This document shows, one piece after another, positions 1 through 6,985 of a DNA stretch of 10,599 bases. Made by a program: the position numbers and the translations under genes. The notes under the pieces were generated by a model. That model made no database searches. It had not been told where the DNA came from and saw only the letters and a program-made list of their open reading frames with translations. Within the stretch, counting starts at the first letter, position 1, and each line of letters starts with the position of its first letter. Where the stretch lies: positions 1-10,599 of the forward strand of contig NNSL01000375.1 in the NCBI GenBank assembly GCA_003123965.1, given 5' to 3'. This stretch comes from Balneolaceae bacterium SMO_bin1. Lineage in GTDB: Bacteria; Bacteroidota; Rhodothermia; Balneolales; Balneolaceae.

Positions 1-575
1 AAAGCCGTGCCATATTAACTGCTGAACGCACGGCATTGAATTTTGTACAGCGCACGTCGGGCATTGCAACCATGGCTCACCAATTTGCGCAGCTTCTTGA
101 TGGTACTGATACCAAAATTTTAGATACCCGAAAAACGATACCGGGCCTGCGCGTGCTTGATAAGTATGCGGTGCGGACCGGCGGCGGCACCAATCACCGT
201 GCGGGATTATTTGATATGGTGCTGATTAAAGAAAATCATATTGCCATCGCGGGCAGTATCAAAGAAGCAGTGAGCCTGGCAGGAGCCCATTCACCAGAAG
301 TAAAAATTGAAGTTGAAACTACAACTTTAGATGAAGTGCGGGAAGCAGCTGAAAGCGGCGCGGATATCATCATGCTTGATAATATGTCGCTGGAACAAAT
401 GCGAGATGCTATTCAAATTATCGATGGCCGAGCTGAAACCGAAGCATCGGGAAATGTAACGCTTGATCGCGTGAAAGATATTGCCGCTACCGGCGTGGAT
501 TACATCTCCGTTGGAGCATTGACGCATTCGGTGAAGGCCTTTGATATCAGCCAGCAAATTAAAAACCCAAGCTAG
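1..575 (+). CDS. nadC: Nicotinate-nucleotide pyrophosphorylase (quinolinate phosphoribosyltransferase), 5' end missing
   Basis: Cytoplasmic enzyme of de novo NAD synthesis. It joins quinolinate to PRPP, giving nicotinate mononucleotide, CO2 and pyrophosphate. The gene enters from the left edge: the frame is open from base 3 and begins inside the family segment ILTAERTALNF. A TTG at 36 is therefore not the true start. About 190 residues are visible, against roughly 280 for a full protein. Conserved blocks seen are DTRKTIPGLR, the substrate-binding RTGGGTNHR, the KENH block with its conserved lysine, and the barrel-end segments ESGADIIMLDN and DYISVGALTHS. The stop is 15 bases upstream of nadA on the same strand, so the two are very likely cotranscribed. 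nadB may lie upstream, but this window cannot show it. No frame problem is visible. Confidence 0.96.
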   Translation, partial: SRAILTAERTALNFVQRTSGIATMAHQFAQLLDGTDTKILDTRKTIPGLRVLDKYAVRTGGGTNHRAGLFDMVLIKENHIAIAGSIKEAVSLAGAHSPEVKIEVETTTLDEVREAAESGADIIMLDNMSLEQMRDAIQIIDGRAETEASGNVTLDRVKDIAATGVDYISVGALTHSVKAFDISQQIKNPS

Positions 576-590
576 TTTTATTCATTTTTT

Positions 591-1532
591 ATGCTACAGC
601 AGCAGATGATTGATGAAATCAACGAATTGAAAACACAAAAGAATGCCGTAATTCTGGCGCATAATTACCAAGTGCCGGAAATACAGGACATCGCCGACTA
701 TGTAGGTGATTCGCTGGGGCTATCACGCCAAGCGGCTGAAACTGAGGCCGACATCATTGTATTTTGCGGAGTGCATTTTATGGCGGAAACTGCTTCGATT
801 ATTTCACCCGATAAAACAGTGCTTATTCCCGATTTGGATGCGGGTTGTTCGTTGGCGGACAGTATCACTGCCGGCGAATTGCGAACCTGGAAAGCCGATC
901 ACCCCGATGCGGTTGTGGTTTCCTATATCAATACTACAGCTGCGATTAAAGCAGAGAGCGATTACTGCTGCACATCGTCTAATTCTGTACAGATCGTGGA
1001 ATCCATACCCCAAGAAAAGGAAATTCTATTTCTGCCCGACAAGTTTTTAGGCACTTATGTTGAGATGGTTACCGGCCGGGAGCTGAATATCTGGGACGGC
1101 GCTTGCCACGTGCACGAAAAAATCGGGGAGCTCAATCTCAATGAAAAGCAGAAACAGTATCCCGATGCGGAAGTGCTTATCCATCCCGAATGCGGTTGTT
1201 CCACCTCCTGCATGATGAAATCTGCGATGTACTTCGATTGTGATGACGGGCACATTCACTCTACCAGCGGCATGCTGGAACGCGCGCATGAATCGGAGGC
1301 CGGAGAATTTGTGGTGGCCACCGAAACCGGTATTTTGCATCGTATGCGTAAAGAAAATCCGGAGAAAAAATTCTACGCAGCCAACGATAATGCGGTCTGC
1401 GAGTACATGAAAATGATCACCCTTGAGAAGCTGTATGATTCCCTGCGGAACGATCGTTTTGAGGTGAAAGTACCAGAAGATCTCGTGCAGAAAGCCCGCC
1501 GGCCCATCGAACGGATGCTGAGTATCGCGTAA
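591..1532 (+). CDS. nadA: Quinolinate synthase A (4Fe-4S)
   Basis: Condenses iminoaspartate with dihydroxyacetone phosphate to make quinolinate, the substrate of the adjacent nadC. The protein is 313 residues, normal for the family. It opens with the typical segment ILAHNYQVPEIQDIADYVGDS (read here as residues 21-41, in two halves ILAHNYQVPE and IQDIADYVGDS). The three cysteines that bind the [4Fe-4S] cluster in known NadA structures correspond to C86 (DAGCSLAD), C172 (DGACHVHEK) and C270 (DNAVCEYMK). A further HPECGCSTSC block lies at 198-207 and STSGM at 224-228. The ATG at 591 is the first in frame and fits the usual N-terminus. It follows nadC by 15 bases. The fused C-terminal segment EYMKMITLEK and PIERML are also typical. 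The NAD cofactor pathway is the only role supported. Confidence 0.97.
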   Translation: MLQQQMIDEINELKTQKNAVILAHNYQVPEIQDIADYVGDSLGLSRQAAETEADIIVFCGVHFMAETASIISPDKTVLIPDLDAGCSLADSITAGELRTWKADHPDAVVVSYINTTAAIKAESDYCCTSSNSVQIVESIPQEKEILFLPDKFLGTYVEMVTGRELNIWDGACHVHEKIGELNLNEKQKQYPDAEVLIHPECGCSTSCMMKSAMYFDCDDGHIHSTSGMLERAHESEAGEFVVATETGILHRMRKENPEKKFYAANDNAVCEYMKMITLEKLYDSLRNDRFEVKVPEDLVQKARRPIERMLSIA

Positions 1533-1581
1533 GTTGGAGATTGGATGTTAGAGATGAAAAGCCGGAAATTAGATAAAACCT

Positions 1582-1661
1582 AGTCTCAAGTCGAAGGTGT
1601 TATGTCTAAGTTAGTTTCTATGCCATTGACTTTAGACTTTTAACCTTCGCCCTTGGACTTG
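1582..1661. repeat. Imperfect inverted repeat in the nadA-tsaD spacer
   Basis: The 178 bases between nadA and tsaD hold no gene. Two arms of about 30 bases, roughly 1582-1611 and 1630-1660, are imperfect reverse complements. Matching blocks include CGAAGGT (1592-1598) against ACCTTCG (1643-1649), and GTCTAA (1604-1609) against TTAGAC (1632-1637). The loop is about 20 bases. No T-run follows, so a classical terminator is not supported. It could be a remnant of a small dispersed palindromic element or a structured end of the nadCA transcript. Confidence 0.5.
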
Positions 1662-1689
1662 TTCGAACCTGCGCATTGTGCAATTCGAA
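1662..1689 (+). other. Small hairpin just upstream of tsaD
   Basis: TTCGAA at 1662-1667 pairs with TTCGAA at 1684-1689, and an inner stem GCGC (1671-1674) pairs with GTGC (1678-1681), with one G-U pair if read as RNA, around the loop ATT. The element ends 21 bases before the tsaD start. It may affect leader structure. No function can be assigned from sequence alone. Confidence 0.3.
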
Positions 1690-1710
1690 TCTCGTAATCC
1701 ATAAACCGCT

Positions 1711-2700
1711 ATGAATATATTAGGTATTGAATCATCGTGTGATGAAACAGCCGCCGCCGTGTACACCAGCAGTGGCCTTAAATCAAATGTAATCGCCTCA
1801 CAAACCGTGCATGAGCAGTATGGAGGGGTAGTGCCCGAACTGGCATCACGCGCCCACCACAAGACCATTTGGGCAACCGTGAACCAAGCCTTGAATGAAG
1901 CTGATGTTTCGATTAATGAAATTGATGCCATAGCTGTTACTCAAGGTCCCGGGGTTGATTGGCGCGTTGCTGGTGGGCGTATGCTTTGCCAAGGGTTGTC
2001 GCTGGCGCGAGATATTCCGCTCATTGGGGTGAATCACATGGACGCTCATATTTACGCGAATTTTATTGATCACCAGCCTTCGTATCCATTTGTGGCCCTC
2101 ACTGTTTCGGGAGGCCACACGCAGCTGGTACATGTTAAAAACAAATTTGAACATGAGCTGCTAGGGCAAACACGGGATGATGCGGCAGGTGAAGCATTTG
2201 ATAAAATTGGCAAGATTTTGGGCCTGCCTTATCCCGCCGGTCCGGTTATGGATGAACGGGCTCAAAAAGGTAACCCACGCTTTCATGATTTCCCGCAGTC
2301 CATGTTGAATAATAAATTTGAGTTCAGCTTCTCGGGTTTAAAGACTTCGGCCTTGTATTATCTGCAGGAGAAAGAAGATCAGCAGGCATTTTTAAATGAT
2401 CACCTGAACGATATTTGTGCCAGCGTATCGCATGCCATTACTGAGGTTTTGGTGAAAAAGTTACGAAAAGCCGTTGAGTATACGGGGGTAGAAACAGTTG
2501 TACTTGCCGGAGGGGTTTCTGCCAATAGTATGCTGCGGACAAAATCCGAACAGATGGCAAATGAGCTGGGGATTTCGCTTTTTATTCCGCGCTTGGAATA
2601 CTGTACCGATAATGCTGCGATGATCGCAGTAACGGGCTACCTGATGGCTAAGAAAGGAATGTATTCAGATTTGGATATGAAGCCGTTTGCCAGTCTTTAG
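1711..2700 (+). CDS. tsaD: tRNA N6-threonylcarbamoyladenosine transferase TsaD, with a locally out-of-frame segment
   Basis: TsaD transfers the threonylcarbamoyl group made by TsaC onto A37 of ANN-decoding tRNAs, acting in the cytoplasm with TsaB and TsaE. The 329-residue protein starts with MNILGIESSCDET and shows ELASRAHH (44-51), the metal-binding NHMDAH pair H109/H113, SGGHTQL (133-139), GEAFDKIGK (160-168), FSFSGLK (205-211), AGGVSAN (266-272) and the metal ligand D300 in CTDNAAM. The usual spacing agrees with E. coli TsaD. Residues 82-95 do not fit the family. In the +1 frame the same bases (from 1955) read LIGALLVGVCFAKG, the expected TsaD segment. One extra G in the run 1951-1954 and one missing base near 1993-1995 explain this, and the frame is restored at L96. 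No Shine-Dalgarno site is evident. The stop abuts the convergent rnhA stop. Confidence 0.95.
   Translation: MNILGIESSCDETAAAVYTSSGLKSNVIASQTVHEQYGGVVPELASRAHHKTIWATVNQALNEADVSINEIDAIAVTQGPGVDWRVAGGRMLCQGLSLARDIPLIGVNHMDAHIYANFIDHQPSYPFVALTVSGGHTQLVHVKNKFEHELLGQTRDDAAGEAFDKIGKILGLPYPAGPVMDERAQKGNPRFHDFPQSMLNNKFEFSFSGLKTSALYYLQEKEDQQAFLNDHLNDICASVSHAITEVLVKKLRKAVEYTGVETVVLAGGVSANSMLRTKSEQMANELGISLFIPRLEYCTDNAAMIAVTGYLMAKKGMYSDLDMKPFASL
1951..1995 (+). other. Compensating +1/-1 indel pair in tsaD
   Basis: Within this segment the family-consistent reading is in the neighbouring frame (LIGALLVGVCFAKG, codons from 1955 to 1993), while both flanks are in the annotated frame. The GGGG run at 1951-1954 carries one base too many and the GGG run at 1993-1995 one too few. 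Confidence 0.85.
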
Positions 2701-3154
2701 CTACTGAAATCGCTTAGAAGCATCTACTGCCAGCCTGTCCACCCGGTTATTACGCTCATTGTCTGAGTGGCCTTTTACCTTAATCCATTCTACATCATGC
2801 GGCTGCATGGCGGTGAGCATCTCTTTCCATAAATCCTGATTTTCAACCGGCTTTTTATTCGATTTTTTCCAGCCGCGTTTAATCCAGCTGTTAATCCAGT
2901 TTTGCTTAAAAGTGTTTACGATTAACGCACTTGTCGCTGTGAATTTTAACACGGCATGGTTTATTCAGCGCATTTAGTGCCTCAATAACGGCGCGCATTT
3001 CCATCCGGTTATTTGTGGTATGATCTGCACCGCCCGTTATTTCTTTTTCCCTGCCGTTCCATTGCAGCAAGGCACCCCAGCCGCCGGGTCCCGGATTTCC
3101 GCTGCAGGCACCGTCGGTAAATACAATTACTTCGGGTTTGGTGGAATCAGACAT
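2701..3154 (-). CDS. rnhA: Ribonuclease HI, frameshifted as sequenced
   Basis: RNase HI cuts the RNA strand of RNA-DNA hybrids, removing R-loops and primer remnants. The start is the ATG at 3154-3152, giving [15 protein letters not shown]; it overlaps the end of pyrF by 8 bases. The N-terminal part has the catalytic D14 ([16 protein letters not shown]), E52 ([13 protein letters not shown]) and D74 (KIHSD). Directly after D74 the frame breaks. One extra A (the T pair at 2931-2932 on the plus strand) sends the frame to an early stop. Removing it continues as [16 protein letters not shown], then [16 protein letters not shown] with H129 and D139, and ends at 2701. The corrected length is 150 residues, normal for bacterial RNase HI. 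The frame also stays open upstream inside pyrF, but that extension is not part of the gene. It is most likely intact in the organism. Confidence 0.93.
2931..2932 (-). other. Single-base insertion site in rnhA
   Basis: On the minus strand the sequence reads GAC-A-AGT-GCG where the family expects Asp-Ser-Ala (GAC-AGT-GCG). The extra A separates catalytic D74 from the rest of the domain. Confidence 0.85.
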
Positions 3155-3986
3155 AGCGTTTAGTGATGGGTTGCAGCGCTTTTTTGAACGAAGCGGATTG
3201 ATCGGCAACTGCCTGCTGCCAGTTATCGCTGTTTTCTCCCGCGTATAATATACTTCGGCTTGAACTAACCAGCGGTATTCCAGCGTGATTTTCCAAAGCT
3301 GTACCAAGTTCCTCAATAGAACCGCCTTGCGCACCGATCCCCGGAATAAGCAGGGCGCCGTTGGTATGATTTCCAATTACAGGCTGTAATTTATCTGCTT
3401 GGGTAGCACCCACCACCATGCCGATGTGAGTTTCATGTTTCTTATCATATCCTGCCAGCACATCGGCGATGTATTCAGCCATAGAATCATGCACGCCGAA
3501 GGGCTTTTTCAAGAAATCGTCGGCGCCGGGGTTGGAGGTAAGTGTAAGGGCAAATACCGCTTTCTCGGGATAGGTCAGAAAGGGATCCAGCGTTTCAAAT
3601 CCCATCAGGGGACTCAGAGTGATGGCATCAACGTCAAACTCTTCAAAGTAAGCTTTCGCGTAGTGTTCAGCCGTAGAGCTGATATCGCCACGCTTGGCGT
3701 CTGCAATAATAATTTTCTCGTCAGGAATGGCATCAACTACTTCTTGAAACACGTGCAATCCGTTGGCGCCCAGAGCTTCAAAAAAGCCCAGATTTGGTTT
3801 ATAGGCCGCGCAGTGGCTGGAAGTTACCTCAATAACATTGAGCAGGAATTGCCGGACTTGTTCATTCCGGTCGCGATGCTGTTCTTTAATGGTTTCGGGA
3901 ATGCGGTTGAGATTTGGGTCAAGCCCAACGCAGAGGATAGAATCAGAGGCTTCTACGGCCGTTTCCAGTTTTTGTAAGAAATTCAT
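3147..3986 (-). CDS. pyrF: Orotidine 5'-phosphate decarboxylase
   Basis: Catalyses the last step of UMP synthesis, removing CO2 from OMP in the cytoplasm. The 279-residue protein belongs to the longer PyrF subfamily (type 2), judging from its length and the segments LCVGLDPN (18-25), [12 protein letters not shown] (62-73), [12 protein letters not shown] (125-136) and [12 protein letters not shown] (147-158). The catalytic block [11 protein letters not shown] is at 96-106, with D96, K98 and D101. Phosphate-binding segments PGIGAQGG (215-222) and SSSRSILYA (241-249) close the barrel. The ATG at 3986 fits the family N-terminus MNFLQKLE. The stop overlaps the rnhA start by 8 bases, suggesting translational coupling. 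It lies 78 bases downstream of the feo operon. No clear terminator or promoter is seen in that gap, so cotranscription with feo is possible. Confidence 0.97.
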   Translation of the reverse strand: MNFLQKLETAVEASDSILCVGLDPNLNRIPETIKEQHRDRNEQVRQFLLNVIEVTSSHCAAYKPNLGFFEALGANGLHVFQEVVDAIPDEKIIIADAKRGDISSTAEHYAKAYFEEFDVDAITLSPLMGFETLDPFLTYPEKAVFALTLTSNPGADDFLKKPFGVHDSMAEYIADVLAGYDKKHETHIGMVVGATQADKLQPVIGNHTNGALLIPGIGAQGGSIEELGTALENHAGIPLVSSSRSILYAGENSDNWQQAVADQSASFKKALQPITKRYV

Positions 3987-4064
3987 GCAGGGTTAATTAA
4001 TTTGAAGCGGAACTTACAAATACTGGAAGGGAAAGTGAATCATAAATTGATGATGAGCTGTACG

Positions 4065-4199
4065 TTACCCGCACTTGCAGTCAGGGCCACAGTCGCCGGG
4101 TTCATCGGGAGATTTGCTCGTTAAATTCTTGCCGATATAATTCCAGCCCAGAAATAAACCTGCACATACAAGAAGCGAAATGGCAATTACTGTCTGCAT
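4065..4199 (-). CDS. FeoB-associated Cys-rich membrane peptide, 44 residues
   Basis: A small gene translated from ATG at 4199-4197 to TAA at 4067-4065. The N-terminus MQTVIAISLLVCAGLFLGWN forms one hydrophobic membrane segment at about residues 3-19. A short polar linker (YIGKNLTSKSPDEPG) leads to a cysteine-rich tail, DCGPDCKCG, with C37, C41 and C43. This architecture matches the family of FeoB-associated Cys-rich membrane proteins found next to feoB in many bacteria. It starts 16 bases after the feoB stop on the same strand. A role in metal handling or FeoB assembly, like that proposed for FeoC-type partners, is inferred from context. The exact function is not established. It is easily missed because of its size. 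Confidence 0.87.
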   Translation of the reverse strand: MQTVIAISLLVCAGLFLGWNYIGKNLTSKSPDEPGDCGPDCKCG

Positions 4200-4215
4200 A
4201 ACATCACTAATTTAA

Positions 4216-6366
4216 TTAGTAGCCTAATGCCGTACCACCTTGGTATACAATCAACGAGCAAATATAAGCAAGGGCGGTCATATATGTAAACATGACGATA
4301 GGCCACTTCCACGAGTTCGTTTCGCGACGCACAATAGCCAGCGTACTCATACACTGCATGGCAAGGGCAAAGAAAATCATGAGTGAAATGGCTGACAGGG
4401 TAGAGAACACCGGCTCACCGGTTTCCGGGTCCGTATCATTGATAAGTTTCTTTGTAGTGTGACCACGCTGCCGCTTTCATCGCCCACGCTGTAAATGGTG
4501 TTGAGTGTTCCTACCATTACTTCTCGTGCGGCAAAGGAGGTAATTAAGCCGATACCAATCTTCCAGTCAAAGCCGAGCGGCTCAATAGTAGGTTCAATAA
4601 ACTGGCCAATTTGCCCCGCATAACTGTTTTTAAGTTTGTACGAAGACGCCGATTCCTGGGCATTGAACGAAGCTTCGGTAGTTTGAGGCGCGTTTGCAAT
4701 TTCCTGTGGTACTTCCACTTTGGGGTACGAAGCCAAGAACCAAAGCACAATAGAAATAGCCATAATAATTTTGCCGGCTTCTTTTACAAAAAATCCAACC
4801 CCGCTCAAACATGTTATAAAACACGGCCGACCATTTAGGCATTTTGTAACTGGGCAGCTCCATCATGAAGGGAGTGGAGGAGGTATCCGCATAGAATAGT
4901 TTCATCACCCAGGCAGCAGCAATAGCCATCACAATGCCGAAAATATACAGCCCGAAAAAGGTAATACCCTGCAGTCCGATAAACCCAATTACTGACTGGT
5001 CGGGTACAAAGGCTGATATCATAAGGGCGTACACCGGCAGCCGGGCCGAGCATGCCATAAACGGAAGCACCATAATGGTGATAAGTCGGTCGCTCCAGCT
5101 TTCAATAGTGCGGGTGGCCATAATGCCGGGCACAGCACAGGCAAAGCCCGATATAAGAGGGACCACTGAGCGCCCGTGCAAGCCTATCCGCGTCATAAAT
5201 CCGTCCATCACAAAAGCGGCGCGGGCCATGTAGCCGGTTGCCTCCAGAATAGAAATGAAAAAGAACAGGAACATGATTTGCGGCAGGAAAATGATAACAC
5301 CGCCGAGACCCGCAATCACGCCTTCAACAAGTAAATCATTGAGGATGCCGGGAGGTAAGTTTTGAGCCACAAAATTGCCGGCCTCTACAAAAAAGAGATC
5401 AATCAGGTTCATAAATGGTTCAGCCCAAGAGAAAATAGCCTGGAACATGAGCAGCAGAATTGCTACAAAAATGACTGGTCCGGCTATTTTATGCGTGACG
5501 AACTTGTCAATTTTGTCGCTAAGCGTTTCTGGTTCTTCTTCTTGGCGGGACGATCCGTTGCGCGTGCATTCTTCAATAAAGTCGTAGCGCGCCATTACTT
5601 CGGCCGCTGAGGGATTATGCCCTGCCCGCTCAATACGTTCTTGTGCCTTGGCGATGATTTCTTCAGCCACTTCTTTCTTGGGGTGCTGATGAAAATCATC
5701 CGGTACCTGATTATCGCTGATGAGCCGCAGAGCCTCAATAGGGTATGCGCGATTGGGCAAATCAGTATGGGGTTTAAGCCATTCGTTGCTGATCAGATCA
5801 ATGGCCTCGTTCAACGGTTCTTTAGGCTTCCAGCTTAAGGATTTAGTCGGCGACAGATCATGATTTGCAATAGCCTGCCTTACTTTTTGAATATCTTGTT
5901 TGTCTTTGGCCACAATGGGCAGCACCGGTACGCCCAGACGTTTCTGAATGGCATCAGCATCAACCGAGATACCCCGATCTTCGGCCAGGTCGCTCATATT
6001 CAGTAACACAATCATCGGAATTTCGAGGTCCATTACCTGGGTAGCCAAATAGAGGTTCCGATCGAGATTAGTGGCATCCAGCACTAAAACGGCTAAATCG
6101 GGTGTTTCCTCATGCTCATATTCACCGATGAGCGTTTGGTAGGCAATGCGCTCGTCAACCTTTTTATGATTTAGGCTGTAGGTACCCGGTAAGTCTATGA
6201 CTTTATGCTTGGTGTCGTCAATAGTTACATAACCCGTTTTTCTCTCAACGGTAACTCCAGGGTAGTTGCCCACCTTCTGTTTCATGCCGGTTAGGGCGTT
6301 AAAAATGGTCGATTTTCCGGTGTTGGGGTTACCAACTAAAGCAATGGTAAGTGGTTGGTCTTTCAC
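4216..6366 (-). CDS. feoB: Ferrous iron transporter FeoB, frameshifted twice as sequenced
   Basis: Inner-membrane Fe(II) importer with an N-terminal G domain. The reconstructed protein is 716 residues, within the family range. G1 is GNPNTGKST (12-20), G2 is T39 in PGVTVE, G3 is DLPG (58-61) and G4 is NMSD (123-126). A helical linker to about residue 285 precedes the membrane domain. The two Gate motifs are FACAVPGIMATR (408-419) and LPFMACSARLPVY (434-446). The start is the GTG at 6366-6364, 9 bases after feoA. The frame shifts after F526 because of one extra base in the A6 run 4788-4793 (plus strand). It should continue VKEAGKIIMAISIV and TSFAAREVMVGTLN. It shifts back after VVTLQ, where one base is missing at 4451-4453, then reads KKLINDTDPETG and ends LIVYQGGTALGY. 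The shifts compensate, so probably the gene is intact in the organism. The next gene is the Cys-rich peptide. Confidence 0.95.
4451..4793 (-). other. Out-of-frame interval in feoB bounded by +1 and -1 homopolymer indels
   Basis: The A6 run at 4788-4793 needs five bases to read ERGWIFVKEAGK, and the TTT at 4451-4453 needs four to read TLQKKLIND. Between them the family-consistent sequence lies in a different frame from both flanks. Confidence 0.85.
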
Positions 6367-6375
6367 GATAAATGA

Positions 6376-6594
6376 TTACTCAATTTCTATACATTCAGCT
6401 TCTTCCTTGCGAAGGGTAAGCAGATAGCCCCGTACCTTAATTTCAATGGGAAATCCCAAGGGTGCGCTGCGGATAATTTCCACCGGTGTTCCCGGCAGTA
6501 AACCCATCTCAAGTAAGCGAGGAGCGTTAGGCCCCTCAACGTTGACAATCTTTTTTTTGCCGGTCTGTTTCTGCTCTGAAAGGAGGGTACTCAT
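6376..6594 (-). CDS. feoA: FeoA-type SH3-like ferrous iron transport protein
   Basis: A small cytoplasmic protein that supports FeoB; the family has an SH3-like fold. The 72-residue sequence has the FeoA core: PRLLEMGLLPGTPVEIIR (25-42) followed by PIEIKVRGYLLTLRKEEAECIEIE, the strand pattern that ends FeoA domains. The ATG at 6594-6592 overlaps the stop of the upstream FeoA-like gene by four bases (ATGA), and feoB begins 9 bases after its stop. This tight packing indicates one operon and coupled translation. Its N-terminus (MSTLLSEQKQTGKKK) is polar and shows no cysteines. The only cysteine is C68 near the end. The A8 run inside codons GKKK is in frame. Confidence 0.93.
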   Translation of the reverse strand: MSTLLSEQKQTGKKKIVNVEGPNAPRLLEMGLLPGTPVEIIRSAPLGFPIEIKVRGYLLTLRKEEAECIEIE

Positions 6595-6821
6595 GTGGTT
6601 CTGGTATTCAAGCTAACTAGAATGCTGCGTGCAAGTGATTTACTGATAGCCAAGCGCGTATCACCAACTTGTAAAACAACGTTTTTATTGTTGGAGATAA
6701 CTTTACCCTTATTACCTTCTACGCATCCCATTTCGCGCAGGCGACAGGCATTTTCACAGTCACATCCCAAACACTGAATGTGAACGCGTTCTCCAGCTTT
6801 GGCAGCATTTAAAGGATGCAT
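6591..6821 (-). CDS. Cys-rich FeoA-like protein, first gene of the feo operon
   Basis: A second FeoA domain, 76 residues from the ATG at 6821-6819. A longer reading from a TTG at 6860 is possible, but that codon lies inside the putative -7 promoter element, so the ATG is preferred. The protein begins MHPLNAAKAGERVHIQ and holds RLREMGCVEGNKGKVISNN, the FeoA signature, then VVLQVGDTRLAISKSLARSILV. Five cysteines are clustered ahead of and within the signature: C17, C20, C22, C26 and C33 (CLGCDCENAC, then EMGC). The second FeoA lacks this cluster. A metal or Fe-S binding or redox-sensing role is a reasonable inference but is not shown. It overlaps feoA by four bases. Confidence 0.9.
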   Translation of the reverse strand: MHPLNAAKAGERVHIQCLGCDCENACRLREMGCVEGNKGKVISNNKNVVLQVGDTRLAISKSLARSILVSLNTRTT

Positions 6822-6850
6822 CGCGTAAATGTTAGTTTTATTTATAACTG

Positions 6851-6890
6851 ATCTAAACAAATATAAAAAATCAGCGGTTAAGTTCGAAAG
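6851..6890 (-). promoter_or_regulatory. Candidate Bacteroidota-type promoter of the feo operon
   Basis: On the minus strand TATATTTG occupies 6865-6858 and matches the TAnnTTTG -7 consensus exactly. A TTTC lies 20 bases upstream, three of four with the -33 TTTG element. Transcription would begin near 6851, giving a leader of about 30 bases before the ATG at 6821. This placement argues against the TTG at 6860 as a start. No clear Fur box was recognised by eye. Confidence 0.5.
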
Positions 6891-6926
6891 GGAAATTTGA
6901 GTTTTTGATTCAGCGAGTGGGGCGAC

Positions 6927-6958
6927 AAAAAAATAGCCGGGAGAAAAATCCCGGCTAT
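6927..6958 (-). terminator. Rho-independent terminator after the SGNH hydrolase gene
   Basis: A perfect 10-base stem, ATAGCCGGGA (6933-6942) with TCCCGGCTAT (6949-6958), encloses a six-base loop. On the minus strand the stem is followed by seven or more T residues (plus-strand A run 6927-6933). It lies 27 bases past the SGNH stop and before the feo promoter. The plus-strand side lacks a T-run, so it is one-directional. Confidence 0.9.
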
Positions 6959-6985
6959 GAAATTAAGTCTGTTTTGGACGCAATT

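Noticed and set aside
1684..1702. A tRNA-like 3' end (TTCGAATC followed by TCC and A)
   Set aside because: The bases flanking TTCGAAT do not form a T-arm stem, and no acceptor, D or anticodon arms are found upstream.
1632..1931. 99-residue minus-strand open frame overlapping the start of tsaD
   Set aside because: It is antisense to the conserved TsaD N-terminus and has no recognisable content.
2701..3154. Programmed frameshifting in rnhA
   Set aside because: No slippery heptamer or downstream structure is evident at the site, the family is not known for it, and neighbouring genes have the same kind of single-base errors.
3155..3376. 74-residue N-terminal extension of RNase HI from the ATG at 3376
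   Set aside because: It is an out-of-frame reading of the pyrF end. RNase HI begins naturally at [15 protein letters not shown] (3154).
3399..3977. 192-residue plus-strand open frame
   Set aside because: It lies wholly opposite pyrF, which is a clear, complete enzyme. The translation resembles no known family and has no start signal; it is an antisense shadow.
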